NCBI GenBank assembly: GCA_016190505.1
Contig: JACPQM010000047.1
Span: 1-64,000, forward strand
DNA length: 64,000 nt
Direction of reading: 5' to 3'
DNA from: Chloroflexota bacterium
GTDB lineage: Bacteria; Chloroflexota; Dehalococcoidia; JACPQK01
The notes under the pieces are model-generated. The model saw only the letters and a program-made list of their open reading frames with translations. It had not been told where the DNA came from and ran no database searches. Positions 51,879-59,184 of the stretch are shown in pieces; the first letter of the stretch is position 1; the number at the start of each line of letters is the position of its first letter. Position numbers and translations under genes: made by a program.

Positions 51879-53078
51879 ATGTCAAAGGTAGTCCTGGCTT
51901 ATAGCGGCGGCCTGGACACGTCGGTCGCCATACCCTGGCTCAAGGAGCACTACGGCCTGGATGTCATCACCCTGACCATGAATCTAGGGAACCTGGCCGA
52001 CCTGGAGACGGTCAGGGAGCGTGCTCTGAAAGCCGGGGCCAGCAAAGCCCTGGTGCTGGATGCCCGCAAGGAGTTCCTGGATGGTTACGTGTTCCCAGCC
52101 CTCAAGGCTGATGCCGTGTACCAGGGGCAATACCCCCTGGCCACCGCCCTGTCGCGGCCCCTCATTGCCTTCCACCTGACCCAGGTCGCCCGGCAGGAGG
52201 GCGCGGGGGCCATTGCCCACGGGTGCACCGGCAAGGGCAATGACCAGGTCCGCTTCGACGTCGGTGTGGGCGCCCTGGCCCCAGAGCTCAAGGTAATCGG
52301 CCCCGCCCGCGAGTGGGGCATGACCCGGGAAGAAGAGGTAGCCTACGCCCAACGCCAGGGCATCCCTATCCCCGGCCCCAAGAAGGGCGTGTACTCGGTG
52401 GACGAGAACCTGTGGGGCCGTTCCATCGAGTCAGGACCCCTGGAGGACCCCTGGACGGAGCCGCCCGAGGAAGTATATGCCTGGACCCGCTCAGTGGCCG
52501 CCGCGCCGGAGGTGCCGGCCTACGTGGAGATTGATTTCGAGGCCGGCCTTCCCGTCGCTCTGGACGGCGAGCGCCTGGAGCCGCTGAGCCTGGTGGCCGA
52601 GCTTAACCGCCGGGCCGGGGAGCACGGCGTGGGCCGCATTGACCACGTCGAGGACCGGCTGGTGGGCATCAAGTCGCGGGAAATATACGAGGCCCCGGCC
52701 GGGGTCGTGCTGGTAGCCGCCCACAAGGCGCTGGAGGGCATGGCGCTGAGCAAGGACCAGCTCCGGTTCAAGGAGCGGGTGGCCCAGGAGTACGCCGAGC
52801 TGGTCTACAACGGGCTGTGGTTCTCGGCCCTGCGCCGGGACCTGGCCGCCTTCGTGGACAGCAGCCAGCGGTTCGTCACCGGCTCGGTGCGGCTGCGGCT
52901 GCACAAGGGTCAGGCCACCGTGGTGGGCCGCAAGTCGCCCTACTCCCTCTACCGCCATGACCTGGCCACCTACGACAAGGGCGATACCTTCGACCCAAAG
53001 GCCTCGCCCGGCTTCATCCATATCTGGGGCCTGCCTGTGCGCACCCAGGCCCAGGCGCAGGGTGAGCAGGGGCGATAA
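51879..53078 (+). CDS. argG: Argininosuccinate synthase
   Basis: ArgG joins citrulline and aspartate with ATP. The 399-residue protein has the PP-loop LAYSGGLDTSVAIPWL, the GCTGKGNDQVRFDV motif and NLWGRSIESGPLEDPW. The length is normal. It follows toxin-antitoxin module 3 and is probably also read from upstream promoters. Confidence 0.96.
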   Translation: MSKVVLAYSGGLDTSVAIPWLKEHYGLDVITLTMNLGNLADLETVRERALKAGASKALVLDARKEFLDGYVFPALKADAVYQGQYPLATALSRPLIAFHLTQVARQEGAGAIAHGCTGKGNDQVRFDVGVGALAPELKVIGPAREWGMTREEEVAYAQRQGIPIPGPKKGVYSVDENLWGRSIESGPLEDPWTEPPEEVYAWTRSVAAAPEVPAYVEIDFEAGLPVALDGERLEPLSLVAELNRRAGEHGVGRIDHVEDRLVGIKSREIYEAPAGVVLVAAHKALEGMALSKDQLRFKERVAQEYAELVYNGLWFSALRRDLAAFVDSSQRFVTGSVRLRLHKGQATVVGRKSPYSLYRHDLATYDKGDTFDPKASPGFIHIWGLPVRTQAQAQGEQGR

Positions 53079-53086
53079 TAGAGGTC

Positions 53087-53614
53087 ATGGTTGGTGTTCC
53101 TGACGGCAAGTCTTCTCGTGGGGAAAAGGCCGGTAGGGGCGACCGGCCGGTCGCCCCTACGTCCATGATTCTCCGCCCCATCGGCCACGTTCGGAGCACC
53201 CTGGGCTCCCACGAGCACAAGCGCGACTACAGCCAGGTAACCGCCGAGATAGTGGTGGAGCCGGAGTACGCCCCGGCCCTGGAGGGCATCGAGCGGCGCG
53301 ACCACATCGTGGTACTGTTCTGGTTCACCCGGATAGACGAGTCGGAGCGCGACGCCCTGCTGGTGCCCGAGCACCGCAGGAAGGCCGACAAGCCGGCGGG
53401 CATCTTCGGCACGCGGGCGCCCACTCGACCCAATCCCATCGGTATCACCACGGTGCACCTGCTATCGCGGGAGGGCAACGTGCTCCGGGTGCAAGGGCTG
53501 GACGCCGCCGACGGCACACCCGTCCTCGACCTCAAGCCCTACTCCCACTTTGACTTCCATCCGGACGCGAAGCTCGGCCCGCACGAACGGGTGGAATTTG
53601 AGAGTATGCAATAG
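53087..53614 (+). CDS. trmO: tRNA (m6t6A37) methyltransferase TrmO/TsaA
   Basis: TrmO N-methylates t6A37 in tRNA-Thr with SAM. The conserved chain starts MILRPIGHVRSTLGSHEHKR (ATG 53165) and carries DHIVVLFWFTRID, FGTRAPTRPNPIG and LDLKPYSHFD, all typical of the family. The frame is open back to ATG 53087, adding 26 residues that include a palindromic element (GRGDRPVAPT). AGAGG precedes 53087, while 53165 has no ribosome site, so translation may really begin at 53087. The start is therefore uncertain. Confidence 0.9.
   Translation: MVGVPDGKSSRGEKAGRGDRPVAPTSMILRPIGHVRSTLGSHEHKRDYSQVTAEIVVEPEYAPALEGIERRDHIVVLFWFTRIDESERDALLVPEHRRKADKPAGIFGTRAPTRPNPIGITTVHLLSREGNVLRVQGLDAADGTPVLDLKPYSHFDFHPDAKLGPHERVEFESMQ
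53133..53160. repeat. Palindromic element at trmO 5' end
   Basis: GTAGGGGCGACCGGCCGGTC continues to GCCCCTAC, 28 bp and perfect. It lies 4 bases before the conserved trmO ATG and may replace its leader. Confidence 0.85.
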
Positions 53615-53660
53615 TACTGTTATCATCAAATTGCTCGGAGGTCTGCAGGAGGGAGCAGTG

Positions 53661-53831
53661 ATGTCAGCCGTGCACCAGGCCACCATTTCACTGAGGAGCA
53701 ATGGGCCGAAACCGACGCCTCCACCCTCGAACCCCGACAAGCCAAGGCCTGACTGGGGAGACACCATCCAAGAGGGATGGCCACCCCGGGGTGAACCCAA
53801 AGATGAGGCAAGACGGCCACGCCCGGCCTAG
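53661..53831 (+). CDS. Small proline-rich protein
   Basis: A 56-residue protein, MSAVHQATISLRSNGPKPTP and then PDKPRPDWGDTIQEGWPPR. It is rich in Pro, Lys and Asp and probably disordered. AGGAGGGAG lies about 6 bp before the ATG, which supports a real start. It is convergent with the membrane protein at 53828 and overlaps its end by 4 bp. The family is unknown. Confidence 0.5.
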   Translation: MSAVHQATISLRSNGPKPTPPPSNPDKPRPDWGDTIQEGWPPRGEPKDEARRPRPA

Positions 53832-54346
53832 ATAGCGACAACAACCGTCAGGATTATGAGCCCCACTAGCAGAGGCAACAGGTATAATTGCCAGACCGAA
53901 TCCTTGACTTTTCCCGCTAACGGTTCGCGGGTGGATTCAATAGCGTCCACCACCTGGCTGAGGATCTGGCGCTTGGTCAGGTTTGGGTCCCAGAAAAGTG
54001 CCTGCTCCCAGACGCTGACTATCCGCGGCGGGTAGCTCAGTTCAAGATAGCTGTATGCTTTCACGCTCAGCAGCACTATCGCCAGGTAGACGAAGATGCT
54101 TGCGATGGTGAAGACCCACGAGAGCCCGGGCAGTGGGGCACCGCGGGCCGACAGGAATCCGGCGCCAGCGGCCATCACGATGCTTCCCGCTCCCAGTACG
54201 AACCTGACCTTGTCCTCGACCCGGCGCAAATGCGCGATCTGTGCGTCTAGCCGCTGTAGTGCCAACTCATAGATCGTGTCCAGGCTGAAGGGCAATGGTT
54301 CCCCGTTGCGTGGCTCTGGGGCTGGCTGCGCGTTCACATGCAGCAT
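53828..54346 (-). CDS. Membrane protein with cytosolic helical region, unknown function
   Basis: About 172 residues from ATG 54346; the track start at 54409 is possible. A helical part (YELALQRLDAQIAHLRRVED, then KVRFVLGAGS) precedes two membrane helices (about 55-110), a polar stretch with YLELSYPPRIVSVWEQALFW, and a final helix (LYLLPLLVGLIILTVVVAI). The layout resembles small SLATT or Pycsar-type membrane effectors, but I see no nucleotide cyclase nearby. It is divergent from argH. Confidence 0.6.
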   Translation of the reverse strand: MLHVNAQPAPEPRNGEPLPFSLDTIYELALQRLDAQIAHLRRVEDKVRFVLGAGSIVMAAGAGFLSARGAPLPGLSWVFTIASIFVYLAIVLLSVKAYSYLELSYPPRIVSVWEQALFWDPNLTKRQILSQVVDAIESTREPLAGKVKDSVWQLYLLPLLVGLIILTVVVAI

Positions 54347-54408
54347 GTTACCATATCCGATGTGGCCCAACGCAAGATTGCAGTCGGCCAAGGCAGCACT
54401 AGCTCTCA

Positions 54409-55773
54409 ATGGGTAGCATGATAAGCAATCAACATAGTGCCAAACTCTTTGTCGCCTCCCTGCCCTTTGACCGGCGGCTGTACCGGCAGGACATCGCCTG
54501 CTCGGTGGCCCACGTGCGTATGCTGGCCCGCCAGGGCATCATCACGGACAAGGAGGCCGAGCTTATCGTCATGGGCCTGGGCGCCATCCGGGAGGAGCTG
54601 GACAAGGGGACCTTCCCCTTCCGGCCCGAGATGGAGGACATCCACATGGCCATCGAGGCCCGCCTCACCGAGCGCCTGGGCCCGGTGGCGGGCAAGCTCC
54701 ATACCGGACGCTCCCGCAACGACCTGGTGGCCACTGACACCCGCCTCTACGTCAAGGATGCGGCTACCCAGACGGTAACGGCCATCCATGATCTCCAGAG
54801 CGCCCTGCTGGACGTGGCGCAGGCCAACCTGGACGTGGCCATCCCGGGCTATACCCACCTCCAGAGGGCGCAGCCCGTGCTCTTTGCCCACCACATGCTG
54901 GCCTACTTCGAGATGCTCCACCGCGACTGCGCCCGCTTCCGCGCGGCCGGCGCGGAGGCCGATGTCATGCCCCTGGGCAGCGGCGCCCTGGCCGGGGTGA
55001 CCTACCCCCTGGATAGGGAGTTCCTGGCCCAGGAGCTGGGGTTCTCGCGCATCTCGGACAACAGCCTGGATGCCGTCTCCGACCGAGACTTCCTCGTTTC
55101 CTACCTGGCGGCGGCGGCCACCTGCATGATGCACCTGTCGCGGCTGTCCGAGGAGCTGGTGCTGTGGTCCTCCGCCGAGTTCGCGTTTATCTCCCTGGGC
55201 GAGGAGTACACCACCGGCTCCTCCATCATGCCCCAGAAGCGCAACCCCGACATGGCCGAGCTGGCCCGGGGCAAGACGGGCCGGGTCTACGGCCATCTGA
55301 TGGGCCTGCTTGCCACGATGAAGGGCCTGCCCCTGGCCTATAACCGGGACATGCAGGAGGACAAGGAGGGCGTGTTCGACACCGTGGACACGCTCCAGGC
55401 CACGCTGGGGGTGTTCTCGGGCATGGTGCGCAGCATCAGGGTGAATCGAGAGGCTACCGCCCGGGCGGCCGCGGACAGCATGCTGCTGGCCACGGACGTT
55501 GCCGACTACCTGGTGGGCAAGGGCCTGCCCTTCCGCCAGGCCCACGGGGTGGTGGCGCAGGTCGTGCGCCACGCCCAATCGCAGGGCAAGGCCCTGAACG
55601 AGCTGAGCGTCGAGGAGCTACAGCGCTTCTCCACCCTGTTCGCGCCGGACGTGACCACCATCACCCTGGAGGCGGCGCTGGCCGCCCGCCGGGGCCACGG
55701 GGGGACCGCCCCCCGCCGCGTGCGCGAGGCCCTGGCGGAGGCGCGGAAGCGGCTGGAGGCGTGCCGTGGCTAG
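54409..55773 (+). CDS. argH: Argininosuccinate lyase
   Basis: ArgH splits argininosuccinate into arginine and fumarate. The 454-residue protein has the fumarase-superfamily signature GSSIMPQKRNPDMAE, HTGRSRNDLVATDTRL and a GYTHLQRAQP block. The N-terminus (MGSMISNQHSAKLFVASLPF) lacks the usual WGGRF segment, so it is slightly short or altered at its 5' end. It is the last arginine gene in the window. Confidence 0.95.
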   Translation: MGSMISNQHSAKLFVASLPFDRRLYRQDIACSVAHVRMLARQGIITDKEAELIVMGLGAIREELDKGTFPFRPEMEDIHMAIEARLTERLGPVAGKLHTGRSRNDLVATDTRLYVKDAATQTVTAIHDLQSALLDVAQANLDVAIPGYTHLQRAQPVLFAHHMLAYFEMLHRDCARFRAAGAEADVMPLGSGALAGVTYPLDREFLAQELGFSRISDNSLDAVSDRDFLVSYLAAAATCMMHLSRLSEELVLWSSAEFAFISLGEEYTTGSSIMPQKRNPDMAELARGKTGRVYGHLMGLLATMKGLPLAYNRDMQEDKEGVFDTVDTLQATLGVFSGMVRSIRVNREATARAAADSMLLATDVADYLVGKGLPFRQAHGVVAQVVRHAQSQGKALNELSVEELQRFSTLFAPDVTTITLEAALAARRGHGGTAPRRVREALAEARKRLEACRG

Positions 55774-55778
55774 TGTAG

Positions 55779-55845
55779 CCCTCACCCTCGCCCTCTCCCA
55801 GAGGGAGAGGGAAACACCTCCTCTCTCCCCTGGCGGGAGAAAGTC
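55779..55845. repeat. CCCTCTCCC/GGGAGAGG repeat after argH
   Basis: CCCTCACCCTCGCCCTCTCC, then AGAGGGAGAGGG, then CTCTCTCCCCTGGCGGGAGA. A compound hairpin just past the argH stop; it may act as a terminator. Same family as the insert in mfd. Confidence 0.75.
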
Positions 55846-55882
55846 GTAGCGGGCGGAGATCAACTCTTGAAGGAGACGCCAA

Positions 55883-56404
55883 ATGGATTTGCCCAACGGG
55901 ACACCAAGTGGAATCCACAAGAGCTCAAGACATTCAAAGATCATTGGAGACCTTGGCGAGAGATTGATATGTAACTGGTTGTCTCGGTCAGGGTTCGAAG
56001 TAGCCATTCTTGACCATACGGGTCTCGACATAATCGCCGCCAAGGATAATAGACGGCTCGGCATCACGGTGAAGTCGCGGACGAGGAGCCGAAACCCAAA
56101 CGAAGAGGTGACGGTTTTCAAGAAGGACGACGCAAAGAAGCTGCGGGATGCCTGCACTGCCTTTAACTGCGAGCCGTGGGTAGGCATCTACGTGGAGACT
56201 CAAGTAGAGACTCAAGACGGCGGCGATGTGTATCTTACCAGCGTGCGTAACTATGAGTCCAAGTACCTAGTGCGGGAAAACAAGCAGGGCGACTGGAAGA
56301 TGACGGCCCGTGCGAAACTAGAATACGGCAAGGACCCTGATGTCATGCACATTGCGATACAATTTGATGTTCAGCACTGGTTTGCCCAGAGTGCACTATT
56401 GTAG
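55883..56404 (+). CDS. PD-(D/E)XK-like nuclease-fold protein
   Basis: A 173-residue protein. GDLGERLICNWLSRSGFEVA, GLDIIAAK and ITVKSRTRS fit the E...D...xVK layout of the PD-(D/E)XK fold, though threonine stands where the second acidic residue is usual. This could be a restriction-like or resolvase-like protein, perhaps inactive. AAGGAG precedes the ATG at good spacing. It is flanked on both sides by repeats, which suggests acquisition. Confidence 0.6.
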   Translation: MDLPNGTPSGIHKSSRHSKIIGDLGERLICNWLSRSGFEVAILDHTGLDIIAAKDNRRLGITVKSRTRSRNPNEEVTVFKKDDAKKLRDACTAFNCEPWVGIYVETQVETQDGGDVYLTSVRNYESKYLVRENKQGDWKMTARAKLEYGKDPDVMHIAIQFDVQHWFAQSALL

Positions 56405-56626
56405 CGGCAGGACTCCGTGCTCGCCTCTGGTTCGACAGGCTCACCACGAGCGGGCCTATCCGCAGTTGGTAGCGGCGGGACTCCGTGCCCACCCCGCGCC
56501 CCGGGGGGAGGCTGGCAAACAACAAGCACTGCTAACGGCCGACCTCACCCTCACCTTAATCCTCTCCCGTCGCGGGAGAGGGGAGAGCCTGCACCAGCCG
56601 CCCAACGCAATATCGGAGTGAATGCT
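56405..56626. repeat. Mosaic of dispersed repeats upstream of rpe
   Basis: Contains GGTTCGACAGGCTCACCACG, two GGCAGGACTCCGTGC/GGCGGGACTCCGTGC words and a CTCACCCTCACC...CGGGAGAGGGGAGAG module. No gene is supported; the long ORF starting at 56417 is the rpe frame extended through repeats. Confidence 0.7.
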
Positions 56627-57304
56627 GTGACCAAGCCTGAAGTGAAACTGGCCCCCTCCGTCCTCTCGGCGGACTTTAGCCGGCTGGGGGAGGCGGTGCG
56701 CGAGGCCACCGAGGCCGGGGCCGACTATATCCACATTGACATCATGGACGGGCACTTCGTGCCCAACCTGACGGTCGGCCCGCCCATGGTGGCCGCCCTG
56801 CGCCCCTGGACCAAGCTGCCCTTTGACGTGCACCTCATGATGTCGGAGCCGGACCGCTACCTGGAGGCCTTCGCCAGGGCGGGCTCGAACATCATCACCG
56901 TCCACGCCGAGGCCTGCGTCCACCTGCACCGCAGCGTCCAGGCCATCAAAGCCCTGGGAGCCAGGGCTGGCGTGGCCATCAATCCAGCGAGTCCTCTGTC
57001 CCTCATCGAGGAGGTGCTGGCCGAGGCCGACCTGGTGCTCCTGATGAGCGTCAACCCGGGCTTTGGCGGGCAGAGTTTCATCCCTGCCTCTCTGGACAAG
57101 ATCACCCGGCTGCGCCGGATGCTGGACGAGTCCCGATGTCTCGGGACCGAGCTGGAGGTGGACGGCGGCATCAACGCCGAGCTGGCCTCGGCGGTGGTCA
57201 AGCACGGCGCCCGGGTGCTGGTGGCGGGCAACGCCGTGTTCCACAAGGGGGAGAGCGTAGCCCAGGCTGTAGCCCGGCTGCGGGCCAGCCTGGACAAAGC
57301 ATGA
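56627..57304 (+). CDS. rpe: Ribulose-phosphate 3-epimerase
   Basis: Rpe interconverts ribulose 5-phosphate and xylulose 5-phosphate. The 225-residue TIM barrel has KLAPSVLSADFSRLG, the metal site HIDIMDGHFVPNLTVGP, DVHLMM, SVNPGFGGQSF and LEVDGGI. GTG 56627 is chosen because GGAG lies 9 bp upstream and the earlier frame is repeat DNA. Its TGA overlaps the ATG of the next gene. Confidence 0.94.
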   Translation: MTKPEVKLAPSVLSADFSRLGEAVREATEAGADYIHIDIMDGHFVPNLTVGPPMVAALRPWTKLPFDVHLMMSEPDRYLEAFARAGSNIITVHAEACVHLHRSVQAIKALGARAGVAINPASPLSLIEEVLAEADLVLLMSVNPGFGGQSFIPASLDKITRLRRMLDESRCLGTELEVDGGINAELASAVVKHGARVLVAGNAVFHKGESVAQAVARLRASLDKA

Positions 57305-58629
57305 GCCCCCTAGAGAAGACAGACGTAGGGGCGACCCGTTCGGCAAGCTCAGGGCAGGCCCGGCGGGTCGCCCCTACGGGCCGGGGCAGGCTCTGGCTGG
57401 CGCTCATGCCCTGGGTGATACTGGCCGCAGCCTTTGTGCTTCGGGCCATGGAATCGGGCATCCGGGGCAACTTCGGCCTGTTCTTCCACCCCCTGGACCA
57501 GGAGTTCGGTTGGAGCCGCGGCTCCGTCTCCCTGGCCATGTCCATCGGGATGATCACCTGGGCGCTGGTACTTCCTTTTGGGGGGCGCCTGTGCGACCGC
57601 TACGGTCCGCGCCGGGTGATGGCTGGTGGCATCGTCCTGGCCGTGGTCGCCCTGATAGGGGCGAGCACGGCCAGTCGGCTGTGGCACCTCTACTTCTGGT
57701 GGGGCATTGTGGACGGTGTGGCCTGGGGATTGGGGGCGACGGTAGGCTCGGTGACTCTTCTGGCCCGCTGGTTCACTCGCAACCGGGGCCTGGCCATGAG
57801 CATCTCCATCTCGGGCGTTTCGGCAGGCTCCATGGTCCTGGTGCCCATCGGGGCAGCCCTGCTGACCATGACAGATTGGCGGGGTGTGTTCCGCGCCCTC
57901 GCCCTGATGATCGTCCTGGTCACTGTGCCGGTCCTTCTCTTCGTGGTGCGGGACAGGCCCCCGGCACAGGCCCGGCAGGAGGACCCTGGCGGACGCATCC
58001 ATGCCCAAGGCGAGCGAGTTTCGCTGCGCCAGGCTTTTGGCAGGGGGCCCTACCGGCTCATAGCCCTGGTCTACGTCGCCTGTGGGGTGGTGGGAATGGC
58101 GCTGCCGGTGCACCTCATCCCGTACGCCATTGACAGGGGCCTGTCGCCCCTGGCGGCCGCCCGGGCCATGAGCGTGTTCAGCGCCATGTCCATTGCCGGC
58201 GTGGTAGCCTTCGGCGCCCTTTCCGACCGGATCGGACGGAAGCACTTACTGGCTCTGGGGTATGTCTTCCGGCTGGTGGGGATTCTGATCCTGGTGGCAG
58301 CGCGGGGGGAAGCAATGCTGCTGGCAGGCGCCCTGTTCCTGGGAATAGGGTTCAACACGCCGGGTGGCCTGATACCAGCCCTGGTGGCCGATGTTTACGG
58401 CGCGGTGTCGGTGGGGCTACTCACGGGTACCCTGTCCACCATGCACCAGATCGCTGGAGCGCTGGGGGTGTGGTCAGCGGGTTATCTGTTCGATGCCACG
58501 GGCAGCTACGCTTTGCCCTTCCTGGCTATGGCTGCACTGAGCGTGGTCTCCGGCGCCGGCGCCCTGTTCATCCAGGAGAAAGCAAAGGCTAGCGTGCCAG
58601 TAGCAGCAAGCGGAGGTGCGAGTCGATGA
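57301..58629 (+). CDS. Major facilitator superfamily transporter
   Basis: A 442-residue membrane protein with about 12 hydrophobic segments. The RLCDRYGPRRVM loop between helices 2 and 3 and the repeat DRIGRKHLLALGYV in the second half are MFS motif A. The resemblance is to oxalate/monocarboxylate-type transporters (FFHPLDQEFGWSRGSVSLAM). Substrate unknown. The first 30 residues contain an in-frame palindromic element (DVGATRS ... ARRVAPTGRG). It overlaps rpe by 4 bp. Confidence 0.9.
   Translation: MSPLEKTDVGATRSASSGQARRVAPTGRGRLWLALMPWVILAAAFVLRAMESGIRGNFGLFFHPLDQEFGWSRGSVSLAMSIGMITWALVLPFGGRLCDRYGPRRVMAGGIVLAVVALIGASTASRLWHLYFWWGIVDGVAWGLGATVGSVTLLARWFTRNRGLAMSISISGVSAGSMVLVPIGAALLTMTDWRGVFRALALMIVLVTVPVLLFVVRDRPPAQARQEDPGGRIHAQGERVSLRQAFGRGPYRLIALVYVACGVVGMALPVHLIPYAIDRGLSPLAAARAMSVFSAMSIAGVVAFGALSDRIGRKHLLALGYVFRLVGILILVAARGEAMLLAGALFLGIGFNTPGGLIPALVADVYGAVSVGLLTGTLSTMHQIAGALGVWSAGYLFDATGSYALPFLAMAALSVVSGAGALFIQEKAKASVPVAASGGASR
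57325..57377. repeat. Palindromic element in frame in the MFS gene
   Basis: GTAGGGGCGACCCG and its complement CGGGTCGCCCCTAC bracket a second repeat word (TTCGGCAAGCTCAGGGCAGG). It lies 24 bp after the ATG and the frame stays open, so the protein has a repeat-encoded N-terminus. Confidence 0.85.
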
Positions 58630-58649
58630 TTCGTCCTGGTGTTGACAAA

Positions 58650-58681
58650 ACGTAGGGGCGTATTGCGATACGCCCCTACGT
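58650..58681. repeat. Palindromic element between MFS gene and rpmB
   Basis: ACGTAGGGGCGTATTGCGAT continues to ACGCCCCTACGT. It lies between convergent genes and may serve as a two-way terminator. Close to the element inside the hemerythrin gene at 19363-19390. Confidence 0.8.
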
Positions 58682-58696
58682 CGTGGGCAACGAACG

Positions 58697-58882
58697 TTAG
58701 GCGCGGACCTTGGTCTGCGTCCGCAGGCAGCGGGTGCAAACGTAAAGACGCCGCACCACACCACCCGTCGTCACCCGGCGTCGCTGGATATTGGGCATCC
58801 ACATGCGGTTGGTCCGGCGCTTGGAATGGCTTACGTTATGCCCCCAGTCCGGGGCCTTGCCGCAGATCTCGCACTTGGCCAA
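58697..58882 (-). CDS. rpmB: 50S ribosomal protein L28
   Basis: A 61-residue L28 with two CxxC pairs ([20 protein letters not shown] and VCTRCLRT), the zinc-binding type. It starts on TTG 58882 with GGAG 7 bp upstream. It is divergent from fakA. The order rpmB, fakA, fakB, recG recalls the rpmB-yloV-recG region of Firmicutes. Confidence 0.96.
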   Translation of the reverse strand: MAKCEICGKAPDWGHNVSHSKRRTNRMWMPNIQRRRVTTGGVVRRLYVCTRCLRTQTKVRA

Positions 58883-59017
58883 GGCTTACTCCATCCTTGA
58901 AAAATCCAGATTTATAGCATAACATATTCTAAGTCTTTTTTCACAAGGTCAGGTTAGTTCGTGATCACGAGTGTAGCTTCCTAGGCTCAGCCGTTGGGTG
59001 AATAGGTGGCGCTTCCC

Positions 59018-59133
59018 CGTCATTGCGAGGAGCGTAGCGACGAAGCAACCCACGAACGGTGGCCGCGGTCCCGACAAGTCGGGACTTCGCTGCCCCTTCG
59101 CTCCGCTCAGGGCTTCGGCTCGCAATGACGGAA
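59018..59133. repeat. CGTCATTGCGAG inverted repeat
   Basis: CCCGTCATTGCGAGGAGCGT begins the element and GGCTCGCAATGACGGAAGG ends it, with TCCCGACAAGTCGGGACTTC between. It forms a long imperfect hairpin between rpmB and fakA. Same family as the copies at 9131-9365. Confidence 0.8.
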
Positions 59134-59184
59134 GGTAATACTCAATGCGCCTTTTTCTTGAGCGGCCCCCGGAGGACATCCATC

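Noticed and set aside
56417-56626. N-terminal extension of the rpe ORF
   Set aside because: The extension is translated dispersed repeat DNA, and Rpe homology starts at KLAPSVLSADF after GTG 56627.
5184-58681. Scattered palindromes considered as CRISPR repeats
   Set aside because: They are isolated and not spaced by unique sequences of equal length, and no cas gene is present.
59059-59184. Upstream extension of fakA
   Set aside because: The added residues are translation of the CGTCATTGCGAG repeat. The GTG at 59185 has a good ribosome site and gives the family start.
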